DNA of 64,000 nucleotides from Plumapathes pennacea (Eukaryota > Cnidaria > Anthozoa > Antipatharia > Myriopathidae): assembly GCA_964036295.1 (NCBI GenBank), contig OZ038467.1, positions 18,635,670-18,699,669 of the forward strand, in the 5' to 3' direction. The translations under genes and the position numbers were made by a program. The notes under the pieces are model-generated. The model worked only from the letters and a program-made list of their open reading frames with translations. It searched no databases and was not told the DNA's origin. Positions 1 through 10,259 of the stretch are shown here, in pieces (the stretch's first letter is position 1; each line of letters begins with the position of its first letter).

Positions 1-477
1 GAAATGGAGCTTTTTGAAAACACACAGTTCGGCGAAAGTGGAGGGCTGCGGAAACGGATGCGTGTTCAGTTGAAAATTTATTTTATTTTTATGTTTTGAA
101 AAGTGAGACAAACTACAATGAGCCGAGCTTACAATGGCATCGCTACTTTGATTGAGGTAAGGGTTTCCTCCTTACCCCGGGTTATTTAAAATTTGAACTG
201 AATACAAGATGTAATGTATTCTTAGTCAACAAAATACTATGTAAAGTTAAATGTGGGAAATGTGAGCTTAAAATATATTAAAACTTAAAATATATCACCG
301 GTTATTCAATGCGCGTCATTTGTTTTGTTTATATGCAATAAATTCTGGTTCTAAGTCGACAGGGTGAAAATATGGGGGGAGGGGGAGGGGAGGAGGCTTA
401 TTAGAGAGGGGAGCTTTTTTCAATAATTGACCGTGATGAGAGGGGAGCCTTTTGGAGAGGGGGGAGAGTTTACTATC

Positions 478-722
478 GTAAGGCTCTGGGACGAGTTTTA
501 TCAGTCCAACAGAAATCAATCGGCGGAAACATCAACCTCGTTCCCAGGGCCATCCGCGGCAGAAGTTTTGGTCGGGAGCGTGGCGCGGATGGCCCTGGGA
601 ACGAAATTGGGCAAACATGGTCGGTCGGCGGTCGGTTGATCAACAAACTCGCGTTCCAGTACAAAGGTGGATCGGTCGTTGCTACAATTATCAGATAGCA
701 TAAGTGCTTTCTAAAGGTAAGG
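478..722 (+). promoter_or_regulatory. Unit 1 conserved 5' segment with splice-donor-like end
   Basis: This is the first of nine copies of a segment that begins with a block reading CTGGGACGAGTTTTATCAG and ends at CTAAAG|GTAAGG (predicted GT at 717-718). It lies about 2.2 kb upstream of the first zinc-finger frame. The purine-rich donor consensus is kept in all nine copies, so I infer a non-coding first exon spliced towards the finger exon. No transcript evidence is available. This copy is modified by a perfect hairpin at 539-603 that the other copies lack. Confidence 0.45.
539..603. repeat. Perfect 20-bp inverted repeat (hairpin), unit 1 only
   Basis: The arms at 539-558 and 584-603 are exact reverse complements of 20 bp, GC-rich, around a 25-nt loop. 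The corresponding place in the other units reads GGTTCTTTCCCAGGCCTGG with no second arm. The hairpin lies inside the putative first exon. Confidence 0.85.
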
Positions 723-954
723 AAGTGAGATTTATGCGTTAAATAAAAACCTGCGCTATAAGACAGGCTTAGACAGTTCGAGACGTCAATTGTTTCACTT
801 CAGTGTCAACATGCGATTTCCAAACTTGTAATTGTGTTCCAGTATTGTTATGTTTCTTGTCCGTCGCTTATTCTTGTACTGATTGGCGTTTTTTGGAGAG
901 TATTCCGTGCTTTACCAGTGTCCTCGTGTACCGACCAGGGTAGAAATTGTATAA

Positions 955-1043
955 AACATCCCTACCCAGCGGATGAAGTTTATCCGTTGCACAAGTTCGG
1001 TTGTTCAAAGCTCCAGTCGTTATCCAGCGGATAAATTTATCCG
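955..1043. promoter_or_regulatory. TTATCC/GGATAA dyad cluster with 16-bp palindrome
   Basis: The segment holds two copies of a CCAGCGGAT...TTTATCCG motif. The second contains the perfect 16-bp palindrome CGGATAAATTTATCCG at 1028-1043. Related pairs recur in the other units, for example near 13675-13770, 26370-26462, 39230-39330, 47430-47520 and 63630-63730, usually as CGGATACATTTATCCG. The motif resembles GATA-type sites, but it could equally be the scar of an old dispersed repeat. Confidence 0.4.
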
Positions 1044-1216
1044 CACCGAGAAGGTGGTATAACTTTTAATCCTGCGAATAAATTGTGGATAAAGAAGCAT
1101 TCAAATTCAATTACATTTCCAAACTGGACGGCATGAAACGTGTTTTAAATTGGAGGGTGTCGTGACGTATTTCCGTTCGTTCGCATCGCCTGGGCGTCAA
1201 AAGAGTTTGCTTTATA

Positions 1217-2018
1217 CAGTCAAACCTCTATTAAGCGGCCCTCTGTTAGGCGATCATGCACCCTTTATTAAGCGTTCACTTATCAAAGTCCCGGAATTTG
1301 CTCCATTTAGTTACTGTAAACTTGACCTCTATTTAACAGTCACCTCTATTAAGCGGACACGGTCACCGTTTAGATTCCTCAATTGGCAAATTTTATTGTA
1401 TATCAACTCTATCAAACGGTCACCTAGTTAGATAACATTGCGATATGACACGACGATAAGCCAGGCATGTTTAGTTTCTTTTAGCAGCTGATCAAAGACA
1501 GCGTGTAATCAGTGTAAAAATGCTATTATTAGGCAGTGCACGTCAAATTCCTCTTTTACCAGCTTCCGTTTCAGTCAGACACAATGTAATTAACAATGAT
1601 TAATTAATTAAACCAGTTAGCAGACCTCTGTTAGAGCCGTTTTTGAATGACTGTCGAAAACCAAAACCAAAGTAATCATACAGGCCAATCACAGAGACTG
1701 AGAGAAAACAGTTCAGCCAATTGGAAGCCAAAGTAATTCACGTTTGGTCTTGCATTTGGTTTTACTCTCCAATAAGCAGTGCGAGTACACGCCATCACTT
1801 GCGTGAGAAGTGTTTGGTTTTGGTTTTGGTTTTGTCTCTGATTGGCTGAGCATGCTGACAAACTTGTGTGGACCAATCCGAAAGCGAAGCAAACGCAAAA
1901 CCAAAGCAATCACACAATTACTTTCGACAGTCATCGGAAAACTGCTCTAAATGGTCAACCTCTGTTAATCAGTCAGTTGTCTATCCCCAAAGGTGACCAC
2001 TCAATACAGGTTTGACTG
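1217..2018. mobile_element. MITE with CAGTCAAACCT termini, unit 1 only
   Basis: The left end reads CAGTCAAACCTCTATTAAG and the right end is the reverse complement of CAGTCAAACCTGTATTGAG. The flanks repeat TA or TATA (1213-1216 and 2019-2022). Other units read straight through this point (TTTGCTTATAACTG), so it is an insertion in this copy. Length is 802 bp with no coding capacity. CAGT ends and a TA-type duplication fit a pogo/Tigger-like non-autonomous element; the family is inference. Confidence 0.75.
1647..1934. mobile_element. Nested 288-bp MITE inside the 1217-2018 element
   Basis: It has perfect 13-bp terminal inverted repeats, ATGACTGTCGAAA at 1647-1659 and its complement at 1922-1934. 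The right half, with a CCAAT-like motif and GCAAACGCAAAACCAAAGC, resembles DNA just upstream of the 5' segments of other units (for example 8635-8700). A related old copy may therefore supply the CCAATCAG box seen there. Confidence 0.7.
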
Positions 2019-2930
2019 TATAACTGAAGGTTCAAGGAGTGTTCAGAAACTATTATTTTGGAATAGTTTAAAAAAAACTGAGATAGAGGTTCAAAATTTT
2101 TCCAGGGACTATTACAATGGGAATAGTTTGGAAAAAAAGAGATAAGGAATATGAGGCATGGAAATGCTAATCAGAAGATCTCCAAGCAGATTTCCAAACT
2201 TGCACATTTCAAAAGAAACCTGGCATGGCTGCGAGTGCTGAGGGGATGAGACTACACTGTTGGAAAAATAAACTAGGTTCATTCCTGGAGATGAAAGTGT
2301 CTAAGGAGTGTGGCTATCTAACTGGCATTGATTGTTTCATGAACAATTCACCTTGCATGCCCAGCAATCAGTCAAATTGAATGAAAACTACCTAAGCAGG
2401 CTGACTATGTTCTACCACTGTGGATATGCTTGTTTTGGGAAAATAAAAGGAAATGAAAAGGCACTCTACATGCCATTTTATGACATTCAAATACACCTCC
2501 CACAGCTTCACATGAAATAACATGTTATCAGATATTGGGTTGAAACTTATGAAGCGGATATGCAGATCTGTAGTGAAGCTAGACCACCCCTCCCTAGCTT
2601 TTCGAAACAGTGTATGAAATGAATATGCAACACTGTACACAGTCAAGCTAAACCACCCCTCCCCTTAGTTGATGTAGCTTTTATTGGAGTGGTATGTAGT
2701 GACTTAGACGAAAGTGCATTAAATACAAATTTTGTTGTTCTACTAAAAATACCGCCACATCCGTGTATATCAACTTTAATATTAACTTAAATTTAGATTT
2801 AGGTGGAGGGGTGGTCTAACCCCACTTTGTACCCACACATCCATTTGAAGATAGAATAAGGAGGGGGGAGGGGAAGGGTAACTGTGTGTCCACCATATCT
2901 ACTACTTTTGCAAAGAAGAGTGGACTAACC

Positions 2931-4013
2931 ATGAACCAACTTGTACACACAGGAGAAAAAACCCACAAGAGAGATCAATGTGGCAGAATGTTAGCACAGA
3001 AGGTGAACCTGGCCCCGTACCAACTTGTATGTACTGTACTGGAGAAAATCTCCACAAAGTGTGATAAATGTGGTAAAGCTTTTGCATATAAGAGGAACAT
3101 GGCCAGACATCAACTTGTACACACAGGAGAAAAACCCCACAAGTGTGCTAAATGTGGTATAGCTTTTACACAGAAGTCTGACTTAACTCGGCACAAACTT
3201 GTACACACAGGAGAAAAACCCCACAAGTGTGACAAATGTGGTAAAGCTTTTACACGCAAGAGTAGCCTGGCCACGCACCAACTTGTACACACAGGAGAAA
3301 AACCCCACAAGTGTGCTAAATGTGGTATAGCTTTTACAAAGAAGTCTGACTTAACTCGGCACAAACTTCGACACACAGGAGAAAAACCCCACAAGTGTGA
3401 TAAATGTGGTGAAGCTTTTACACGCAAGAGTAGCCTGGCTAAACATCAACTTAAATATACAGGAGAAAAACCCCACAAGTGTGATAAATGTGGTAAAGAT
3501 TTTACAAACAAGAGTAACCTGACCAAACATCAACTTGTACATACAGGAGAAAAACCCCACAAGTGTGACAAATGTGGTAAAGCTTTTACACAAAAAAGTA
3601 ACCTGGCCCGGCACCAACTTCTACATAGAGGGGAAAAGCCTCACAAGTGTGACAAATGTGGTAAAACCTTTACACACAAAAGTAACCTGAGCACACATCG
3701 ACTTGTACATACAGGAGAGAAGCCCCACAAGTGTGATGAATGTGGTAAAGCTTTTAGATGGAAATGTAGTGTAATCCAGCACCAATGTGTACACACACCT
3801 AACAAGAAACTTCAGCACAATAAAGAAAAGTGCTACACATGTGAAATATGCAGTGAAACCTTCACTGTTAAAGACAAACTGTCACAACATTTTTTGAAGC
3901 ACAGAGATGAAGACCTTTACAGGTTTTTTAAGTATGCTTATGAGTGTGATGTGTGTTGTGAATATTTTGCCCTTCAGGAAGACATGCAGGAGCATGTTCA
4001 AAGTCATAACTAA
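2931..4013 (+). CDS. C2H2 zinc-finger protein 1 (only copy with in-frame N-terminus)
   Basis: Predicted 360-residue nuclear DNA-binding protein. The ATG at 2931 has a good context (AACCATGA). Residues 14-34 are a decayed finger that lost zinc ligands. Nine CX2CX12HX3H fingers follow at 28-residue spacing from C44 to H288, joined by TGEKPHK linkers; the fifth ends in Tyr instead of His. The C-terminal pair is at C304-H324 and C339-H359. Helix residues differ between fingers (QKSDLTR, RKSSLAT, KKSDLTR, NKSNLTK, HKSNLST), mostly at positions -1, 3 and 6. An extra A in CACAAAGTGTGAT (about 3053-3057) restores the frame broken by a shared 5-bp insertion. No KRAB or other effector domain is visible. 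Target and role are unknown. An upstream spliced exon remains possible. Confidence 0.85.
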   Translation: MNQLVHTGEKTHKRDQCGRMLAQKVNLAPYQLVCTVLEKISTKCDKCGKAFAYKRNMARHQLVHTGEKPHKCAKCGIAFTQKSDLTRHKLVHTGEKPHKCDKCGKAFTRKSSLATHQLVHTGEKPHKCAKCGIAFTKKSDLTRHKLRHTGEKPHKCDKCGEAFTRKSSLAKHQLKYTGEKPHKCDKCGKDFTNKSNLTKHQLVHTGEKPHKCDKCGKAFTQKSNLARHQLLHRGEKPHKCDKCGKTFTHKSNLSTHRLVHTGEKPHKCDECGKAFRWKCSVIQHQCVHTPNKKLQHNKEKCYTCEICSETFTVKDKLSQHFLKHRDEDLYRFFKYAYECDVCCEYFALQEDMQEHVQSHN

Positions 4014-4087
4014 AACATAGCAGCGAAAACAGTAAAATGATAAAACAATTTTTCAGTTTTACTTATCAATAGCATAAAGCGAGTTTC

Positions 4088-4093
4088 AATAAA
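4088..4093 (+). terminator. Candidate poly(A) signal, zinc-finger gene 1
   Basis: AATAAA lies 75 bp after the stop codon of the first finger gene. The equivalent position in the other copies is GTTTCATAAAAC, so this proximal signal is specific to this copy. Confidence 0.5.
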
Positions 4094-4579
4094 CTACGAG
4101 GCTAGTAGGGCATCACTCTTCCATGTGAATCTTGAAACAGAGAAGTTTACTTAATAGTAATAGTGCCTTTGTTGAGTTTCAGAGTGTTGTCAAGAAAAAT
4201 GTAGCAATTCTGAACATAGAAAGATGCCCAAGCACTGACTCATCTTGCGCTGATGTCCCAGTAGCCTCGGTTTGGTGAAGCTCACCCTATTCCATCTGTA
4301 AGAACAGTCATTTATGAATTTGATGTATGGGCCGTATGTTGAAAACATGATTATACAAAATGTAATACCTTTTTGACCTGTTACATGTATGGCATTTCCA
4401 TGGAAATCTGATCAATCTTTGTTGAATTAGTGACTGGCAAATTGATGTTTGAGTGCTATTGACCAGAATGTTTGTAATTTCTGTATACATTTTGATATTT
4501 CTGAATCTCAGAAAGCCTGAGGTGATGATGGTAATATGATCACATGTTGAGTAATTTGTGGGTCATGCAACTTTACCGC

Positions 4580-5781
4580 TCAGAAACATCCGAACCTTGA
4601 AACGCGTTCGGGACGCGTTTGCGTTCGAACGCGTTCCTGACTGCGTTTTGTTCACCACATTCGGCCATTGTTATTCATTTTGTCACCTTCGGCTTGTTGC
4701 CATTGTATGGACAACAAAAGCCAGCGACGTGACTGCATTAATCCACACCCATTTGGACCCTCCCCCCCAATTTTTTTAATAAAAATATAAAAATATATAT
4801 TAATAATTAATGATGAAAATATTTTATGTAATCAACACAATTTCTCATATCTAAAAAAGCACTGAAAAGTCACTTTAAAAAACAGGGAAAAAAAAGAAAA
4901 AAATCTGCCTTTTTGTGTTTGCTTCGCTTTGTTTGTCAGCGATTATTTTCTTAATAGCAATTTTTGACTGTATTCAAACCCGAATTGCTAGTACCGAGTG
5001 CGACTGGTTCACACGAGCAGCATTTGGACCCCCTTTTGGACCCCCATTTTTTTGCACAATTTTTTAATTTAATATATAATATATTAATAATTATTATTAA
5101 ATCATATTATCAATAATAACTTTATTAGTAATAATACATTTCTTACTTTTTCTCAGTTTCTAATAATATTCTTTACAAAGATATTACGTCAAAAACAAAC
5201 ATACCAGACTATTTTGCATTTCTAAGAAGTTCGTAGCTTCATGTTTTTCGTAATTTGTACCTCCATGAAATGTACGTAAAACTATTCAGATTTTCACAAG
5301 AAAAAGTTTTGATCGTGCAGGTATAAAAAAACGATTAGAAAGTAAAAAGAAAGCCTTCTAATATATTTTGTTACGGCAACTATGCCGGCGTTTCTGAATA
5401 ATTCATTATACAGTAACTTTAACAAGAGAATGCAAACAATAGATGTGGTAGATCGTGCTTTTATTGATTACATTCTATAACAAAGTCAAACAAAATAACA
5501 ACTGATGTGACAAAACAGCAATGACTTTAGAAGGTGATTAAGCCAAATAATCGTTTCGAGGCTCCTACGTATCTCTCACACATAATGCAGAATTTCATGC
5601 CTTTAAAAATTACTCGCTCAGACGGGCCAAAAGATAGTTTCTCAGCGTCCTTGTTATTTTGCTTTAGACTAATTACAAGGTAATTCGCCTTAAAGTGTGG
5701 ATTTCTGGCGATAACGCATTCTCCAAAAACATGATAGTGCTTATTCTCAAATTTCTTTATCCATTATAAAATGAAAATAAA
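4580..5781. other. AT-rich inserted DNA, no gene seen
   Basis: The unit 3' flank ends near 4575, after GGGTCATGCAAC, and resumes near 8330, so this is the start of a 3.7 kb insertion. It has an ACGCG-rich block at 4597-4640, two TTTGGACCC tracts (about 4753 and 5025-5050) each followed by A/T-rich runs, and long A/T stretches. I see no coding frame or clear terminal repeats. Confidence 0.5.
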
Positions 5782-6453
5782 ATGACATTCCCACATAAGC
5801 CACCAGAGTTAGAATTAACTGAGCTTGAAGAGAGACTTGTATCACCAAGAATACCATCTATGCAACTTCATGAACTGCCAAGAGGAGGCCAAGTCAGTAT
5901 ATACATGGCAAAAATGTTGTCAATGTACCTGCTGATGTTAACACTACAGTCAGTGTTTTGCCTCGATGTATAAATGATACTCAAATTATTCCTCTTAAGT
6001 TGAGAAGATGCCTGAGTAACAAGCATTACTATATATTTCGGGCTATCAGGCCCAAGAAGGTTTTAGATGCTGCAAGGTGTCTTGTTGAAACAAGTCACCT
6101 CTTCAAAGAACAGGGATTCATCTAGACAATGTAACAAAGAGCAATGGAACAGATCTTGCCTCATCTGTAGGATGGTCCGAATTTTTTGAAACACACAGTA
6201 AATCCTTGTCTCAAGAAGGTAATGATAATCAATCATGTGCAATTGGTGAAATAAACAGCCACTCGGAATGTTTTATGATAAAGACTCTGAATTCTTATCC
6301 TTTCCAACGACTTATTGTGGTAAATGTAGGCCTGATAATGAAAACAGAACAGTGCCTGTACACTACAGAACAATTTGCAAATCGGAATTTAAAGCGCCAA
6401 GATAGAAGGGTATCAACCCACATTGAATGCATTTGCTACAGCTTGGATAATTA
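5782..6453 (+). pseudogene. Helitron replicase-helicase relic (N-terminal DUF6570-like part)
   Basis: Joining three frames gives a recognisable N-terminal section of the cnidarian/arthropod Helitron Rep-helicase. Motifs include ELTELEERLVSPRIP, then NVVNVPADVNTTVSVLPR (frame change near 5905), then IRPKKVLDAARCLVETSHLF, then (frame change near 6120) GWSEFFETH, and finally RPDNENRTVPVHYRT. The Rep HUH nuclease and PIF1 helicase motifs that should follow are absent. The frame ends where a LINE tail begins (about 6457). It is dead: at least three frameshifts or stops. It shows that autonomous Helitrons once existed in this genome, relevant to the short Helitrons at 33.5-37.6 kb. Confidence 0.75.
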
Positions 6454-6563
6454 ATGCATACATAACATAACATAACATAAACTTTATTTCAACTCAGATT
6501 TACAGTGTAGCTAAAACTTAAACTAATATCTCCGAGAAATCATAACCTACAAGGTAATCGATA

Positions 6564-6590
6564 AATATATATATATATATATATATATAA
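6564..6590. repeat. (AT)n microsatellite
   Basis: A run of about 13 AT repeats lies within the 3' UTR of the minus-strand LINE, in very AT-rich DNA. Confidence 0.85.
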
Positions 6591-6763
6591 TAAAAAAATT
6601 TAAAAAAATCTTGTATAAACATATTTTAAGCAACAGTATAATATTTAATAATATTTAAAACAATATATATTATATATCGATATAATAGTAACCCTAATAA
6701 TAGTGATGGTAATGATAATAATAACACGATAATATTGATAAAATATACTAGCAGTAGCTCTTA

Positions 6764-7770
6764 TTAGGTGTTAGCACAAAAGTTGCAGCAATTGTTGTTG
6801 AAAGTGCAGTTGCGTATTAGGCGTTTGAAAGATTTGAGTTCTGGAGCAGTTCTAGTTTCATCGTTAAGGTTATTCCAAGATTTAGTAGCTAGATATCTAA
6901 ACGAGTGAAGGCCGAAATTAGTTGTGTTAGCGCGAGGCAAAATTAGTTTGTTAGCACCCCTCAGGGATATACCCACGGAACGCCGAGTGAATATTTCGCT
7001 TATGTACTTGGGACCTGAGGAGTTATTAAGTGCTTTAAATACGAGTATTAGTATGTCTTGCAGCCGTCTGTCATAAAGCGATTTGTATCCTGTCATATTA
7101 AGAAGACTATCATAGGACAAATTGCGATCATTAAAAGATATTCTAAGTACACGCTTATTTAATTGATCAAGTTTTTCGGAGTTTCTGGCACCACAAAAGT
7201 GCCAGACAGAAGAACAATAGGAGAAATAAGGAGCAATGAAGGCTTTGTATAGCTTACATTTAATAGCAGAAGGGACTAGCTTTCTAAGTCTAACTAATAC
7301 GTTTGCTTGATTATTGACTTTTCCACAGACATTCGAAACGTGATTGTGGAATTGTAGATTATTGTCAATGTTCATGCCGAATAGATCTATACTTTCCTTC
7401 ACTGGAATTTTAAAACCCTTGACTCTAAAATTAAAAATGTGTTGGGTTTTCCCAATGATCATAGCTTGATATTTGTCCGCATTTGTTATCATGCCATTCT
7501 CATCGAACCAGGAGTCGCCCTTGAGAACCTCACACTGCAGTCTTGCCTCTAGTTTTGCAGGATCTTTGGCAGTCATACATTTGTTCGTCATCAGCATAGG
7601 CGCTCATGCGAACTTTATCAATGAAGTAAAACAAATCATTTAAGAAGATGTTAAAGAGGAGCGGTCCAAGTACTGATCCTTGGGGGACCCCTTTCGTAGT
7701 CTGAAGCCACGTGGAGAAACTGTCCCAAATCTTCACCCTTTGAAGCCTTCCATCAGCCCAAGTTCCATTC
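6764..7770 (-). pseudogene. LINE reverse transcriptase, C-terminal half, frameshifted
   Basis: The minus-strand frame at 7736-7530 carries RT motifs TKGVPQGSVLGPLLFNIFLNDL and the catalytic AYADD box. A 1-nt frame change near 7570-7595 leads into the frame 7597-6764, with thumb-like and C-terminal sequence (FGMNIDNNLQFHNHV, RLRKLVPSAIKCKLYKAFI, LDQLNKRVLRI). A further break near 7755 separates upstream residues (NGTWADGRLQRVKIWDSFS). It is non-functional because of the frameshifts and the missing upstream domains. The motif set is that of jockey/CR1-group LINEs. Confidence 0.85.
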
Positions 7771-7932
7771 TAGACATCATCCCAATGTAATTGCTCCAAG
7801 AATTTTCAATGTTACTTTCAATAAACAATTCAGGATACGCACAAAGGTATGATATACCACATGCGCGCACGTACTGTAGCATAATGTTTGATGGTTCCTC
7901 ACAATCGATGTTACACTGCATAGAAAAAGCAG

Positions 7933-8316
7933 TTACCGGTACTGGTGTTCTTTCAAACCCAGTTGTGCTAGCCTTTCACACAATCTTTGAGAAGAGCTAT
8001 AATATAATGTCAGAGGTCCAGGATTCTCTTCAACGTCTCCTGAAATGAGGAGTCTATATTTATTGCAGTAAAAATCATTGTTTGCATCACTGGTAAACCT
8101 GTGGCTTCTGACGACCCTATCCTTTTTATGTTTCGTATTTGGCCGCTGCTTACACAGATAAACATGTTTGCGAGCCTTAATCTTGCTCTTATTTGCAAGC
8201 TTTACGTGCCTCGTTTGACAGTGATTGACACGGGTTTCATGCTTTTTACAGCATTCGGCAACAGCAGATGACTTGGGAACAAATTTAATTATGTAGCGAC
8301 GTACCTTACGCCGCAC
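7933..8316 (-). pseudogene. LINE 5' frame ending in a 2A ribosome-skipping motif
   Basis: The minus-strand frame is open for 127 codons with no internal Met; its first codon in the open stretch is GTG, after a TAA, so the 5' end is truncated. It codes a basic, Cys/His-containing stretch followed by LLISGDVEENPGP, which matches the 2A consensus D-x-E-x-NPG|P. 2A peptides let a ribosome release one protein and continue with the next, and are known in some metazoan APE-type LINEs, where they separate an N-terminal product from the endonuclease-RT polyprotein. About 25 residues after the motif remain before a stop. The 2A core itself is intact. Confidence 0.8.
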
Positions 8317-8732
8317 GTGTTAGCCGCAAACACTTTCCGATTACCTATAACACATTGAAATCCATGAAGGCGGTCTATCATGAGCGTCATTTGTCTTGTT
8401 TATATGCAATAAATTCTGGTGCTCAAAGTCGACTGGTGAATATGAAGTGAGGGGAGGGGTGAGGTTATTTCAAAAATTGACTGCGATGAGAGGGAAGCCT
8501 ATGGAAGAGAGGGGTTTATTAGAAAATATACGGTAATTTTTTGTGTCGACGATTAATATATTATCCGCGCATTTTGGTGGGAAGTTGAAAATTTTGGCAA
8601 CTTCTGCACTTCGCGGCCAATAATGCTGACGAACTTGTTTTAACCAATCAGAAGGCATAGCAAACGCAAAACCAAAGCAATTACACAGTCACTCGATCTT
8701 CAACCAAGAACGGCAACATCGTACACAAAACC

Positions 8733-8908
8733 GTAAGGCACTGGGACGAGTTCTATCAGTCCCACGAGAAAACGGCGCGAACATACGGGTTCTTTCCCAG
8801 GCCTGGTCAACAAGCTCGCGTTCGAGTAAACAGTTCACACGTGGAGTGCGGTGAAAGTTGGGTCGTTGGTACAGTTATATAATAGCATGTGCGCTTTTAA
8901 AGGTAAGG
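8733..8908 (+). promoter_or_regulatory. Unit 2 conserved 5' segment with splice donor
   Basis: Second copy of the putative first exon, ending TTTTAAAG|GTAAGGAAG (GT at 8903-8904). An ACCAATCAG box with GCAAACGCAAAACC lies just upstream at about 8641-8675 and is shared with units 3, 5, 6 and 7. Confidence 0.45.
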
Positions 8909-9861
8909 AAGTGAGATTTATCTGTTAAGCAAGAACCTGCATTATAAAACAGGCTTAGAAAGTTGGAGACGTCAATTATTTCGCTCCAATGTCAACATGC
9001 AAGAGGTGCAAAGGCTGGCACAGGTTTTCAAAGCTTGTGTGTGTTCAGCATAGCTGTGTTCTTTCTCCGTCGCTTATTCTTATACTGTTTGGCGTTTTAT
9101 TCTAGAGTAGTGTGTTCTTTTTCCGTGTCTACCGACTTGCTGAGCAGCAGCGAACCATTCAAATTTAATTACGTTTCCAAACTGGTCGGCATGTGACGTG
9201 TTAAAATCATGGGAGATTTTGTTGTGACCTATTTCCGTCCGTTTGTCATGTCGGCTAAGAGTTTGCTTATAACTGAAGGTTTAAAAAGTGTTCCAGAAAT
9301 TATTATTTTGGGAATAGTTCAGAAAAAAGAAATAGGGAATATAAAGCATGGAAATGCTAATGAGAAGATCTCCAAGCAGATCTCCAAACTTGCACATTTC
9401 AAAAGAAACCTGGCACGTCCACGAGCCCTGGGGCAAACCCAATATTAAAAGCCAACAAATACGCTATAACAAAACAAGACAAAGTATTCTTCGATACTTT
9501 TATATAGCTCTCCCAGACTGAGTGGCTGTTTAGCGAAGGTTCTTTAATCCACATGAACATGTTTTTTGAAGCATCCCAAAACTATGGACACACAAAGAAA
9601 TAAATGTAGAAAACGTGCATATTTTTGTGCACATGTGTCCATGTAAATGGATAATTGTGAAAAAGGAAACCTAAATTCAAAGGGATACTAAGAATCAACA
9701 TCCTGCTAGCTACACAATCTGCGAGCAACCACGCAGAACTTGAGCTTGCAACCGCTGACCAACATTTTGCCAATGGTCAAATGCCCCGGGGGCAGGCCTG
9801 GTTTCAAGTCAAATACCCGGCCATGCAGAGCGGAACTGGAGTCAAATGCCTGGGGTAAGCC

Positions 9862-9907
9862 TGGGGGGGGGGGGGGGGAGGGGGGGGGGAGGGGGGGAGG
9901 GGGGGGG
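9862..9907. repeat. G-rich low-complexity tract
   Basis: About 46 bases consist of G runs interrupted by single A, upstream of zinc-finger gene 2. It could form G-quadruplexes. Its exact length is assembly-sensitive. Confidence 0.8.
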
Positions 9908-10030
9908 TGTCTGAGGATGCAGTAAACACTGCATCGAAGTATGACTATCTAATTGCCATGTTCGATTTTTGTGAACAATTTGCCTTGCAGTGTACACAAG
10001 AAATTTAAGAACTTTATCAATGTCCCATAA

Positions 10031-10225
<195 letters not shown>

Positions 10226-10259
10226 TAAATGTGGTAAAGCTATTGTATATAAGAGGAAC

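Larger units (their letters stand above)
6457..8316 (-). mobile_element. Decayed APE/RT-type LINE with 2A motif and (TTATG)n tail
   Basis: Read on the minus strand: a 5'-truncated frame ending in a 2A peptide (8316-7933), a short junk stretch, the C-terminal half of a reverse transcriptase (7736-6764), about 300 bp of 3' UTR, and a TTATG tandem tail at about 6480-6457. The endonuclease and the N-terminal RT part are missing, so over 1.5 kb was lost internally. It abuts and probably interrupts the Helitron relic. The microsatellite tail suits CR1/L2-like LINEs, but the clade is inference. Confidence 0.75.

Noticed and set aside
2800-2930. A KRAB, SCAN or BTB domain before the finger arrays
   Set aside because: The sequence upstream of each array translates to nothing resembling these domains, and vertebrate-specific KRAB is not expected if this is a cnidarian. 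A distant spliced exon outside recognisable range cannot be excluded.
7791-8048. An 85-codon plus-strand frame over the 2A LINE
   Set aside because: It lies opposite the 2A-coding frame and has no family features or conservation.
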